This document shows, piece by piece, positions 47,301 to 58,640 of a stretch of 64,000 bases of DNA. The DNA comes from Primula veris (Eukaryota; Streptophyta; Magnoliopsida; Ericales; Primulaceae): positions 1,619,501 through 1,683,500 of the forward strand of contig OY821745.1 of NCBI GenBank assembly GCA_963682055.1. Reading direction: 5' to 3'. Numbering within the stretch: the stretch's first letter is position 1; each line of letters begins with the position of its first letter. Below the pieces are notes generated by a model. That model did no database searches, was not told where the DNA came from, and saw only the letters and a list, made by a program, of their open reading frames with translations. The translations under genes were made by a program, and so were the position numbers.

Positions 47301-49619
47301 AATTCCTAACGCATAGCATACCCCAGCATACAAAATTTAAGCTTTAATTTTTTAGTTTTTTTTATTTGCTTAAAAGGTGGACCTTACTTAGTTGACCAGC
47401 TTAAAACCTATGCCAGTCTTAAAATTTCAGAAGCTATAAGCAGGATGAACCCAGCTTTTCTGTTTACATATGTTACCCAATGGTCATATTTTACCAAAAA
47501 ATGATTAAAAAGGTTAAAAAAAAACTGCCTGTACATTTTACATCTTCCGGTTATAGCAGTTGGTTCCCAATATCCCGGTTATATCAAGGGCAATTGACAC
47601 ATTGTCCTTGTCTGGTCAGACCTTTTCCACTTAAAAGTTAGATTTTGATTCATTGGCCAAAATATACCCTGTGCTTTCTTTCCTTTTTTTGGCCTGATTA
47701 ACTAAAAGCTTTAAGCTGGTTGACCCCATTCCATAAATACCAAACAATCCCACTATCATTTCCATACACATAACATGTACCTATCCGGTTAGGGCGGTGG
47801 ATAACATAAACTCCCCTTGACAACCACCGCCCGTTAACGAAATTTCTTAAACTATACAATAAGTCTAAGTCGACTATTATTTAAGGACAAAGGTAGTACT
47901 CCATTAACGAAATTTCTTAAACTATATGAAAAGTCTAAGGCGACCCAACACATTGTAAATCCCACCACCAGCGATACCAATGACGGAGAAGGCGGCGTAA
48001 AGGTGATGTTGGCATTCTTAGAGGCGGTGGGGTCCACATGTCCACCACGGTCCATTAACTTAATTTCTTAAACCATACGAAAAACTTAAGTCGACTATTG
48101 TAATAGGATTGGGGTAGTATAAAGCTAGTAGACAGAATGATAGTGTGGCTAGTCGACAATTTTTGACAAATACGTCATGACAAACCTAATAAACAGAACC
48201 GGTTGCGATAAAAATTGATATAAAAGTAAAAAATATTTATGTATTTTGATTAATATTTTCAAAAATTAGCGTTCCAGCCTCCTATTTACAAAAAAGCAGG
48301 GTTTATGTCCCTTCTCTTTAAAGTTCCTGGTTTTATTAGCAAATGTAATAACAAAGCATAAAAAGCAAACAAGACTATTATTATGGTAAAAAGTAAAAGA
48401 CCAAACTGGACTAACTGTTATTATGCGACGTAACTAAGAGCAACATTTTCCTACCTTTACGGTTAGACGGTGGATAAGCGGTCATGATCGCCCCTTGCCC
48501 TGCCCACAACAACCCCGCACCCACACCCAGCACTGCCCCCGCCACCACCACAAACACCTCACTCTTAAAATTATTATAATACAAAAACGACCCCGCGTAC
48601 AGAACATAACTCCCACACCCCACTACAAGCGTCACGCGGGGCCCAAGGACGTTGTATATCCCCCCTCCCGCTACGCCGAAGAAGGAGAAGGAGGCGTAGA
48701 GGGCGGTGTTGGTGTTATTCGCCGCGGTGGGGTCCACCTGTATTAGAAGAAATATATATTACAGAATATATGACTTGATTTGATTAAATGATTACCATGA
48801 AAAACCTGAAAGACCTCAAATTTCTAACTTCTCTGCTTTTTAGCTATTTTAGTTTCTTTGACTAAAAATCTAGCAGCATTTTAAAAGCTAAAGAAGCTGA
48901 CATACCAAACATCCATGAATTTTTTTTAATAAATAAAAAAAATGATTACCATATGTAAAAATGGTTTACTTGTTGTCAACTCATTAATTGCTTACGCACC
49001 CCATATTATGAAAAACACGAAGTTTTCCATGTATTTTACTGAAAAGTTGACGATTATAACATTTTTGCACCCCATAAGTACAAAATATAATATATATATA
49101 TATATATATAATATAATTCAGCCCCACCCATATCCAAATCCTAGTTCCGCCACTGATTGCCTATATAGGCTATGTTTGGCAACATATTTTTTGGTCTAAT
49201 AGTATCATATTTTAAAAAAGAAAATCAAAATTCCACTAAAAACCTAGATTTTAAAATTCTGGAATTTTAAAGCTTTTTTAGCCTAGAAATCAGCTTTTTA
49301 CAAGCTAAATAATATGACTGTCCAAACACCAACCGATTTATAAAATAAAAAATAAAAAAATGTGATACCAAACGGAGCCATAAAGGCGGGTGTAGTTGCG
49401 ATGTAAAAACAAGAATACATGTAATGACTGTATAATTATAACAACCTGTCCGCCACTGCCCATTCCGGAGAGGGCGTTGAACATGCCCGGGCAGCAGAAA
49501 CATACGAAAGCGATTAATATTATTTGGGTTAACGGAGAGTTATACCGGAGTTTGGAGGGCCGGTGGTTCGGTTCCGGTTCCAGTTCCCGTCCCGGTAGTG
49601 ATTCCTCGTCGGCCGACAT
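41352..49619 (-). CDS. UNC93-like major-facilitator membrane protein, copy 1 (complete, four exons)
   Basis: Exons on the minus strand are 49619-49446, 48737-48455, 43209-42492 and 41580-41352; they join in frame through GT-AG introns (708, 5245 and 911 bp) into 467 residues. The protein matches plant UNC93-like protein 1 (Arabidopsis At1g18000/At1g18010 type). Landmarks are a hydrophilic N-terminus MSADEESLPGRELEPEPNHR, FVCFCCPGMFNALSGMGSGG, the junctions GGQ-VDPTAANN and NRK-GTYISIFW, GGVIGGLIPFILNYNRG, WASNFFYTYQFNNVNG and the last helix YPLLAVLILLAVKDD. It has about 11-12 membrane helices of MFS type; UNC93 proteins are membrane proteins linked to ion-channel regulation or transport, with no assigned substrate here. 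Intron 2 is inflated by a copia element and broken copies of exon 2. The unit 2 border lies only about 75 bp before the ATG, so its upstream region is now POP5-B downstream DNA. Confidence 0.93.
43320..43519 (-). repeat. 3' LTR of the copia element
   Basis: On the minus strand it begins TGTAAGATTATTGG directly after the purine-rich tract and ends near TTGTATTACAACA. It contains a TATA-like tatataaag and an AATAAA signal (ttcataataaaagac). The exact outer border (43318 or 43320) is uncertain. Confidence 0.65.
43700..44050 (-). repeat. Three tandem ~90-130-bp repeats before the copia LTR
   Basis: The motif aaaaccttg, then aaacccagtgggaaaa, then aaggacaaaagagtacac occurs three times (about 43712-43790, 43811-43890 and 43970-44030). 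Such repeats between RNase H and the 3' LTR are a known feature of some plant copia lineages. The copies are diverged from each other. Confidence 0.75.
46283..47774. other. Remainder of UNC93-1 intron 2, with an orphan primer-binding-like site
   Basis: No coding exon is seen. On the minus strand, about 47066-47050 reads tggtaccagagcggg, close to the copia primer-binding site complementary to initiator tRNA-Met (TGGTATCAGAGC). It is preceded by an LTR-like end (tgtcaaca). The DNA beyond it does not match the LTR at 43320-43519, so it is probably a remnant of another element. Confidence 0.4.
47775..48050 (-). pseudogene. Broken duplicate of UNC93 exon 2 in intron 2
   Basis: The segment 47940-48040 is a diverged copy of the start of exon 2: VDPTASKNANITF against VDPTAANNTNTAL, then CAATG/GGGATTTACAATGTG-like sequence for GGGIYNVLG with frame damage. 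The splice acceptor is lost (cag to cat directly before GTGGACCCC). A second piece at 47787-47822 resembles the end of exon 2 (cggttagggcggtggataa against cggttagacggtggataag). The middle of the exon is missing. Short direct repeats (taacgaaatttcttaaacta ...) occur at about 47834, 47902 and, diverged, 48053, bracketing the pieces. It is not expected to be spliced in. Confidence 0.7.
48995..49158. repeat. Dispersed repeat in UNC93-1 intron 1
   Basis: A copy of the noncoding repeat seen at 1030-1166 and 3335-3488: ttccatgtattttactgaaa, then gacgattataac, then cagccccacccatatccaaa ... ttccgccac. An AT microsatellite lies inside it (about 49089-49110). The same orientation on the plus strand in all three places suggests a family of degraded retroelement ends. 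Confidence 0.55.
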
Positions 49620-49695
49620 TGTGGTTATGAGTTGCGATCATTAAGTAAATTAAAGCGGTGATTCACGAAAATGAGGGGAAAGAGGGAAAAAAAAC

Positions 49696-50613
49696 TTTTG
49701 TCACGTTATTAAAATGCTTCAGATCTTTAATATTTTTCTAGTTTACGTATACCAATTTTTTCCACGTTAGAGGAAAGTACAATTCATTGTTGTCGTTTTA
49801 TAAACACAAACCCAAGGAACAAGGGAAAAAGCGTGAAAATCACATGTCACACCATATTTCTTTAATACGCAAACATACTTAAAGTTTGTATGGTAAACAA
49901 TCCACTCTCCGTATACCCACGAAAATGTCGTAAGACAATACTGCTATTGGATATTACAAAAGTGTAATCGCTGGCTCATTGTATATATAACAGACTTATA
50001 ATTAAATGTGCTTTGTTTTACCTAGCTTGACAGAGTAAAAGGTCATAAAACACGAGTGAAAAGAAGCTGCCATTAGTTGAAATTATGAAGATGGTGATTA
50101 GTGACCATGATAGCACTTAATCTGCTATTCTGCGGCTTTATGTTTGGCACTACGTACAACGACTATAAAGGCACATGACTATTTAAAGAATACACGTGGT
50201 AGATATCAATTGAAGTCATGTTATCAATATGTATTTGTGACATGTATGCATCCACAGCGGCAAATAAAATGTTTACATTCGAAGCTAGTGATTTTTTGTA
50301 AAGTAAACGAAGATATCACTCAAATAGCATGGAATCATGGACTATTAGTGTAACTGTTGCATAATCTCCTTTTCTTGGCACCAAAAGATCGGGATGTGGA
50401 ACTATAATTTGTATATAAAATAACTACTGCAGTTCTACCGACTACTGAGCCAAATACAAGACTAAAACTCGCATCTTTAAGCTACTCTATAATAACCGCA
50501 ATACCGCGTTCTTTTCCACTAGAGTTGCATTAAAAACGTGATCACGGTGGGATGATTCGAAGCATAACGAGTTTATAAAAACAAGCCACTTGTTCTTAAC
50601 TTAATTTCACCAT
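49696..50613. other. DNA downstream of POP5-B, now upstream of UNC93-1
   Basis: No gene is seen. It is a near-identical copy of 31601-32518. Because UNC93-1 starts at 49619 on the minus strand, this DNA takes the place of its promoter. Confidence 0.6.
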
Positions 50614-53600
50614 TCAGCGTTCTATTGTTTTGATCTTCTCAAGGCAATTTTGCATCTGCTGGCTAACTGCCCCTGTGAGATTAGCTCCGACCATAAGTTT
50701 GTATTGCTCAAATTTCAATTCGTCACACTTGAGAGCTGCGTTTCTACAGGCCCTTATACTTCCTGAAAACAGAAACAAGAAGTCAATTATTCATGTACAG
50801 GGCTATCATTAGATAAACAACCGCAAACATAGCAAAGAAGTAATTGGCATATAGCATTCCTTTTTCATGCTATAAGAAAGTACTTCAGGAGGTATTTTAC
50901 AACTAATCTACTTCATACTTGACAAAAGTCTTGTAAGCTATTCACAAAGATACACTCTCTTTTCTGTCTCGTGCTTTAAGGCTGAAAGCAAATAACCATT
51001 TTCAAAGAGCTAACAGCAACCAGTGTAACACAATTTGTTTTAAAGAAAAATAGATCTCCTCAAAAAAAAAAAGTGAACCAATTAAACTGATGGTTAAATA
51101 GAAAGTTTATAAAAGGGATTGGAACATTGTAACATCATCATCAAACTGAGCCTTAAAAGTTAATAAAACATTCTAACATCATCATCATCAACCTGAGCCT
51201 TAATCCCAAGAATTTGGGTTATCGTAACTTTGTAACAAACATGTTAAAAGCTTTCTATTATATCCATCTATCATCAGATCAAGTATTTGAAAACCAAAAT
51301 CAGTAAAGAAGATTTGTATTATATTAAAAGAACATTTGTATTATATTAATACAAAAAATGAACATAATTCTGCATCCATCACTACATTTATACGACTGAC
51401 GGATGTTTAAAGCCTCAATCAAGTTTTCCCATAATATTATCATTCTAAAAATTACTGCTCCCAGGTTCTAATAAGCACGGTTCGCGAAGCATACATGCAC
51501 TTAGCATAAGTATTAAGTCATTTAGAAGCTTCACTTACCACTAAGATCCAACAAGTTGAAAATCACCGGGCAATTTCCTATACTCTTAACAAATGTCATT
51601 GCAGACCACACTTTTTGGTACTCCTCCCTCGAAGCTCTGATGATGCAAACTTTTGTAATGGGATTCACATACTTAACTACAAAATATCCCACAAAAATAA
51701 AACCAAAATCTCAAGTTTTTTTCTGAATGATAATACTATCTTGAAAAGTATAACATACAAATTACATAGGTTTCCGGGGATTCAATACATCAACTCACCT
51801 TGGAGGGATCCAAGAGCTGAAGCTTGACCACACTCGCCAAAATTTTCACGAAGGCTGTCTTTTATTGCTTTGTATAGATTTGATTGAGTAACTATAATTG
51901 GATCAGTTTGTGTAAAATCTCTATTTGGGTCGAGAAAGACCTCCATTACCGTATATCTATTTTTAAACCCCACCATGCTCCTTCACTTCCAGTCAATAAA
52001 CTGTATACCAGGTTACATGTGAAACAAATGAAGTGACACTAAATTTGAGAATCACATTGTGCATTTTGAAAAAGATGTAAGAACTATCAACAAGAACATT
52101 ATATCTTCAGCTTTTTTGTTCTTTTGATTTTTTGGTTTCTGGCCTGAATAAGCTAGAAGCTTTAAGTTTGGCAAACCTAGCACTTTAGAACCACAAAGAT
52201 CAAGCTTATTTGTGCAAAAGCTGCAACCAAACAAGCCCATATATGCTTCAAATTTTAAACAAGCTGAAAAATAGTTTATTCGCTATCAAACTTCTCTCAG
52301 GAATTAACATTTCAAAGTAGCTTCTGATGAAAGAGTCCATCATCAGAATATAAAAGGAGCACTGGTATAGAGTGCAGAACTCTACTTCTTAAAAACACCA
52401 AATTTTGATGATAAATTTATTAAAAGGATGAAGTATGAAATAGCAATGTAGATCCTGTAATGAAAAATGGTTAATTATTCTGAGGATAAATTGAGCACAA
52501 TTGAGTGCTTTTCCCGCATGACTTTAGACTAATAGTTGTAGAGGTTAGATGATAAGAGCACTCAAGTACAGAGCGTGATCCTAAAATATTGAGAAATTAA
52601 TGCATTGGGCTTCCAGCGTTAGTTTGGGGTGATGTTGAACCAAATAAGTATACTATTTTTGGTATTTATTACTTCTAAAACAAAACAAAAGTAGGTTTAG
52701 TGCTGTAAGAAAAAAGATATACGTATTCTAATTTTAATGAGAACCCTTTTTTAAGGACCACGTCCTCTCGATCTACGCTTTTTGGAGGAGAAAATATAAC
52801 TATAACTAACTTCAAAGCTATTCTAAGCTCGAATAAATATACTTTAATTGTATATACCTCCAAAATCCAAAGCATCTACAAATTTATTGCTAGATGCAAA
52901 AAAAAAAAACACAAATTTGGCTATAGATCTATTGGGATATGTTTTCTATGTCATCACGATTTAGTTAAACCGCAATGCAAATATTTACTCTTCATTCTAA
53001 TTGTAACGCACTAAAAGTGAAGTGCTTCACAAAGTCGAAGAAAAAGTATTAAAAATAAAAACTGTAGTTGTACCTAACAAACAACTTATTTGAAATAAAG
53101 GGATAATTTACTTTCAACGTTTAGCTCCGTTTTTTAGCTTTTTGGTTTAATTGAAACCCTGTAGTTTCTCATCTTTAAAGCTAAAATATTCGGTTCAATG
53201 GCAAGAAAAAGCTAAAATCTTTCCCCAACAGGTTAACTTCTTTGATGCCTAGATAATTGGGGTTATTTACTTTCAAAACTTGCAGCCAAACGAACCCCAA
53301 GTGAGGTAGGGTTTGAGGCCACAGGATGCCGTCAAAATATATTTAATAATAATAATAATAGTAGGGACAAAATATAATTAATTCTTACACTACTTTGTAA
53401 CTTAGCACAATATTTTTGTTACATATACCCAAACACAGAAGGAGATTATTTGTTAGGAACTAATCAAATCAAACATACCAAAATGATATGTAGGTATTGT
53501 TTTTGAAACAAATAATTGTACATAATTAGTTTGCTAAAAAAGAAAGAAAGAGAGAAGTAGTACCTAAAAGGGAGAAGAGAGAGAGAGATAAAATAAAGTT

Positions 53601-53660
53601 GGAGAGCTAAAAGTGCAAGCGTAGATTCAGTTTTTATTTCAGTTAAATTAAAAAAAAATT
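50595..53660. repeat. Inverted repeat of unit 2, left arm (includes POP5-B)
   Basis: About 3.07 kb that is the reverse complement of about 55030-58640. It includes the whole of POP5-B, its upstream region and about 1.5 kb beyond. The outer border is near the sequence cttaacttaatttcacc just after the POP5 stop codon. Identity is high but clearly lower than between units 1 and 2, so the inversion-duplication is older than the tandem duplication. Confidence 0.85.
50614..51976 (-). CDS. POP5: RNase P/MRP subunit POP5, copy B (intact)
   Basis: Exons 51976-51799, 51676-51539 and 50762-50614 give 154 residues with all splice sites kept. Compared with copy A the only coding difference I noticed is Leu88 to Phe (ttg to ttt near 51592) in the conserved VWSAMTLVKS segment; introns differ by a few bases and short indels. 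It forms the left side of a large inverted repeat with the pseudogene at 57261-58622. Role and partners are as for copy A. Confidence 0.9.
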
Positions 53661-54032
53661 AGTGTAATTTTATTTGAATGATTTAGATTTAAGACTACAA
53701 AAGTTTACAATTGACGTACTAAACTATCATAATATTCACAATTTAGGTACTGTCGTTAATTTAGTTGGATTATTCACAATTCAGATATTGCCGTTAACTT
53801 GGTCTGATTTAACTATCAAATCAAAACGCAATATTTCAAAAAATTAAATTAAGAAAATTTACTAAAAAAAAGGAAAATATACACTTATTTTGGTACGTCC
53901 CAAAATGAAAAGCATGACACTTATTTCGATACGAAAGAAGTATTATTTGTGTTGTACCGCTAAAAAGCAATTAGTTTTCGAATTACACCAAACACTAATT
54001 TATTTTTCTTTCCATTCGTATATAAACTATTT
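51977..54032. other. POP5-B upstream region, left-arm DNA and start of the spacer
   Basis: No gene is seen. Equivalent to 33880-35945 in unit 1. Unlike unit 1, this copy keeps the sequence ccccaagtgaggtagggttt (53295) where unit 1 has a short deletion (near 35217). Confidence 0.55.
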
Positions 54033-54418
54033 GGAAGTGGGGTACCTAACTTAGAGTCATGGTGACTCGAACTCTTTATATACATTATATAAAGTCAAAA
54101 TAATCCAATCGTTCATTTAAAACTCAACTAAATAAAAACATAAAGTAGGGAAAAACTATCCATACTCATTATACATATATATACATCTTTATAAATATAA
54201 TTTTCAAAAAAAATCTTCATATACATAATTTTCAAAATAAATCTTTATATACATCAATATACTTCATCTACCGCTTTGTTTATTTATTTATTTTGAAAAT
54301 TCTATATGTTTATTTTTTATTAGTTGAGTTTTAAATGAACGATTGGATTATTTTGACTTTATATAATGTATATAAAGAATTCGAGTCACCATGACTCTGA
54401 GTTAGGTACCCCACTTCC
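54033..54418. mobile_element. MULE-like MITE with 9-bp target-site duplication (unit 2 copy)
   Basis: The same 386-bp element as at 35946-36331, with the same aaactattt repeats at 54024-54032 and 54419-54427. It differs by a few bases, for example actcagagtc to acttagagtc and gagttcgag to aattcgag. Confidence 0.85.
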
Positions 54419-57260
54419 AAACTATTTCTTATTGTTTTAGGGTCCTTAAAGTTATTAAATCGTCACCAATGACCAAACTTAAAATCACGAAATTTAAAGT
54501 GTCAGTACAATGTACTAATGATATAAGTAGTATTTAATTTAGGAGTGGTGTACAATAAGTAAAGATTTTTTAACACACATTAATGTCATCATCCTTAATT
54601 TATAAAGACAACTAGAAATATACTCGGTGTCCATTTATACAAAATAGAATTACTTTACTAATATGGTTTTCATCTTTAGACTTGCCCAAACAATTGTATT
54701 GATCAAGTATCAAAGCGAGCCATGTAGTTGGTCCTAATGGTTGTGATCATACTATATCACGCTCATTATAGGGATTCCAATACTATCAGCCACCTTATGG
54801 ATCATCTTCAAAATCAGGGTTGTTCATTGTGTTATTCTTTAAAAGTGACAGATGTAGTAATAGAATATAAGCAAGACTAAAAAACATGTCCGACCTGAGT
54901 TTTATTATACTTGACTACCCTGAAGTATGGTAGTGTTTTCGTTAACTAGCCTGAAGTATGGTAGTGTTTTCGTTAACTAGCCTGAAGTATAAACTCTTCC
55001 TTTTACTACCCTCAAGTTTAGTCTCCGTTAATTTTTTTGTACACTAATTTTTTTTTTAATTTAACTGAAATTGATTCATTAAAAACTGAATCCACGCTTG
55101 CACTTTTAGCTCTCCAACCTTATTTTATCTCTCTCTCCCTTCTCCCTTTGAGGTACTACTTCTCTCTTTCTTTCTGTTTTTAGCAAACTAATTATGTACA
55201 ATTATTTGTTTCAAAAACAATACCTACATATCATTTTGGTATGTTTGATTTGATTAGTTCCTAACAAGTAATATCTCCTTCTGTGTTTGGGTATATGTAA
55301 CAAAAATATTCTGTAAGAATTAATTATATTTTATCCCTACTACTATTATTATTATTATTAAAGGGGTTTTATAGGTTTAATACACCAAACTATCTGTTTT
55401 TAACGATTTGGGTACCCACATTTCAAATTTTCCAATTTAGAAACCACACTATAATAACTTTCCAATTTAGGTACCACCGTCTAAATAAATCACAAAATCA
55501 TGTCACGTGACATTTGACAAACATTAATTTGAGAGGCTAATTTGACAATTTTATACAAAAATATGTCATCCTATGAAAACCTTTCCCCCAATTTCACACA
55601 TAACAAAAATTTAGATTATATGCTAATTTTTTTTGTGTGAAATTGGAGGAATTTTTTTTTCTAATATGACATTTTTGTGCAAAATTGTCAAATTAGCCTC
55701 TCAAATTAATGTTTGTCAAATGTTACGTGACAAGATTCTGTGATTTATTTAGATGGTGGTACCTAAATTGGAAATTTATTATAGTGTGGTACCCAAATTG
55801 GAAAATTTGAAATGTGGGTACCCAAATCGTTAACAGCACTATAGTTTGGTGTAGTAAATGTATTTTTTTCCTATTATTAAATATATTTTGACCGCATCCT
55901 GTGGCCTCAAACCCTACCTCACTTGGGGTTCGTTTGGCTGCAAGTTTTGAAAGTAAATAACCCCAATTATCTAGGCATCAAAGAAGTTAACCCTATTGGG
56001 GAAAGATTTTAGCATTTTCTTGCCATTGAACCGAATATTTTAGCTTTAAAGATGAGAAACTACAAGCGTTCAATTAAACCAAAAAGCTAAAAAACGGAGC
56101 TAAACATTGAAAGTAAATTATCCCTTTATTTCAAATAAGTTGTTTGTTAGGTACAACTACAGTTTTTATTTTTAATCCTTTTTCTTCGACTTTGTGAAGC
56201 AATTCACTTTTAGTGCGTTACAATTAGAATGAAGAGTAAATATTTGCATTGCGGTTTAACTAAATCGTAATGACATAGAAAACATATCCCAATAGATCTA
56301 TAGCCAAATTTGTGTTTTTTTTTTTTGCATCTAGCAATAAATTTGTAGATGCTTTGGACTTTGGAGGTATATACAAGTATATTTATTCGAGCTTAGAATA
56401 GCTTTGAAGTTAGTTATAGTTATATTTTCTCCTCCAAAAAGCGTAGATCGAGAGGACGCGGTCCTTAAAAAAGGGTTCTCATTAAAATTAGAATACGTAT
56501 ATCTTTTTTCTTACAGCACTAAACCTACTTTTGTTTTGTTTTAGAAGTAATAAATACCAAAAATAGTATACTTATTTGGTTCAACATCACCCCAAACTAA
56601 CGCTGGAAGCCCAATGCATTAATTTCTTAATATTTTAAGATCACGCTCTGTACTTGAGTGCTCTTATCATCTAACCTCTACAACTATTAGTCTAAAGTCA
56701 TGCGGGAAAAGCACTCAATTGTGCTCAATTCATCCTCAGAATAATTAACCATTTTTCATTACAGGATCTACATTGCTATTTCATACTTCATCCTTTTAAT
56801 GAATTTATCATCAAAATTTGGTGTTTTTAAGAAGTAGAGTTCTGCACTCTATACCAGTGCTCCTTTTATATTCTGATGATGGACTATTTCATCAGAAGCT
56901 ACTTTGAAATGTTAATTCATGAGAGAAGTTTGATAGCGAATAAACTATTTTTCAGCTTGTCTAAAATTTGAAGCATATATGGGCTTGTTTGGTTGCAGCT
57001 TTTGCACAAATAAGCTTGATCTTTGTGGTTCTAAAGTGCTAGGTTTGCCAAACTTAAAGCTTTCTAGCTTATTCAGGCCAGAAACCAAAAAATCAAAAGA
57101 ACAAAAAAGCTGAAGATATAAGCTGCAATCGCCTATAATGTTCTTGTTGATAGTTCTTACATCTTTTTCAAAATGCACAATGTGATTCTCAAATTTAGTG
57201 TCACTTCATTTGTTTCACATGTAACCTGGTATACAGTTTATTGACTGGAAGTGAAGGAGC
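54419..57260. other. Spacer end, first right arm of unit 2, and the POP5-C upstream region
   Basis: No gene is seen. From about 55030 on it mirrors the left arm. It contains the fold-back MITE at 55364-55871 and ends with the inverted promoter-side DNA of POP5-C (57080-57260). Confidence 0.55.
55364..55871. mobile_element. Fold-back MITE in the first right arm (unit 2 copy)
   Basis: Same element and same insertion site as 37270-37778 in unit 1. Flanked by ATT-rich sequence. It is absent from the left arm (53340-53360) and from the second right arm (58960-58980). Confidence 0.8.
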
Positions 57261-58622
57261 ATGGTGGGGTTTAAAAATAGATATACGGTAATGGAGGTCT
57301 TTCTCGACCCAAATAGAGATTTTACACAAACTGATCCAATTATAGTTAATCAAATCTATACAAAGCAATAAAAGACAGCCTTCGTGAAAATTTTGGCGAG
57401 TGTGGTCAAGCTTCAGCTCTTGGATCCCTCCAAGGTGAGTTGATGTATTGAATCCCCGGAAACCTATGTAATTTGTATGTTATACTTTTCAAGATAGTAT
57501 TATCATTCAGAAAAAAACTTGAGATTTTGGTTTTATTTTTGTGGGATATTTTGTAGTTAAGTATGTGAATCCAATTACAAAAATTTGCATCATCAGAGCT
57601 TCGAGGGAGGAGTACCAAAAAGTGTGGTCTGCAATGACATTGGTTAAGAGTATAGGAAATTGCCCGGTGATTTTCAACTTGTTGGATCTTAGTGGTAAGT
57701 GAAGCTTCTAAATGACTTAATACTTATGCTAAGTGCATGTATGCTTCGCGAACCGTGCTTATTAGAACCTGGGAGCAGTAATTTTTAGAATAATAATATT
57801 ATGGGAAAACTTGATTGAGGCTTTAAACACCCGTCAGTCGTATAAATGTAGTGATGGATGCAGAATTATGTTCATTTTTTGTATTAATATAATACAAATG
57901 TTCTTTTAATATAATACAAATCTTCTTTACTGATTTTGGTTTTCAAATACTTGATCTGATGATAGATGGATATAATAGAAAGCTTTTAACATGTTTGTTA
58001 CAAAGTTACGATAACCCAAATTCTTGGGATTAAGGCTCAGGTTGATGATGATGATGATGTTAGAATGTTTTATTAACTTTTAAGGCTCAGTTTGATGATG
58101 ATGTTACAATGTTCCAATCCCTTTTATAAACTTTCTATTTAACCATCAGTTTAATTGGTTCACTTTTTTTTTTTGAGGAGATCTATTTTTCTTTAAAACA
58201 AATTGTGTTACACTGGTTGTTGTTAGCTCTTTGAAAATGGTTATCTGCTTTCAGCCTTAAAGCACGAGACAGAAAAGAGAGTGTATCTTTGTGAATAGCT
58301 TACAAGACTTTTGTCAAGTATGAAGTAGATTAGTTGTAAAATACCTCCTGAAGTACTTTCTTATAGCATGAAAAAGGAATGCTATATGCCAATTACTTCT
58401 TTGCTATGTTTGCTGTTGTTTATCTAATGATAGCCTTGTACATGAATAATTGACTTCCTGTTTCTGTTTTCAGGAAGTATAAGGGCCTGTAGAAACGCAG
58501 CTCTCAAGTGTGACGAATTGAAATTTGAGCAATACAAACTTATGGTCGGAGCTAATCTCACAGGGGCAGTTAGCCAGCACATGCAAAATTGCCTTGAGAA
58601 GATCAAAACAATAGAACGCTGA
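57261..58622 (+). pseudogene. POP5, copy C, inverted and frameshifted
   Basis: Exons at 57261-57434, 57557-57694 and 58474-58622 keep all GT-AG borders. Exon 1 has lost four bases near 57347 relative to copies A and B, which shifts the frame after Val29 and reaches a stop at 57369-57371. Further changes are Val69 to Ile in exon 2 and Gln141 to His in exon 3. The first MVGFKNRYTVMEVFLDPNRD is intact, so translation would yield a peptide of about 36 residues. It sits head-to-head with POP5-B across about 5.3 kb; its promoter-side DNA is present. Confidence 0.9.
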
Positions 58623-58640
58623 AAGGTGAAATTAAGTTAA

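Larger units (their letters stand above)
31601..49695. repeat. Segmental tandem duplication, unit 1 (POP5-A to UNC93-1)
   Basis: The sequence starting ttttgtcacgttattaaaat at 31601 starts again at 49696, an offset of 18095. The two units then run in parallel: POP5 coding exons at matching offsets, the same MITEs, the same spacer DNA, and then UNC93 exons 4 and 3 at an offset of 21064 (41352 and 62416). The difference between offsets comes from about 3 kb present only in unit 2. Left and right borders lie 39 bp before the DUF599 ATG and about 75 bp before the UNC93-1 ATG. Confidence 0.9.
55030..58640. repeat. Inverted repeat of unit 2, first right arm (includes POP5-C)
   Basis: Reverse complement of 50595-53660; 3.6 kb because of the 508-bp MITE. 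The arm ends just past the POP5-C stop codon with ggtgaaattaagttaa, the complement of the left arm's outer border. Confidence 0.85.

Noticed and set aside
51977..57260. Possible tandem or CRISPR-like repeat array in the spacer
   Set aside because: Repeats are large inverted arms and MITEs of a eukaryotic genome, with no regular short repeat-spacer pattern.
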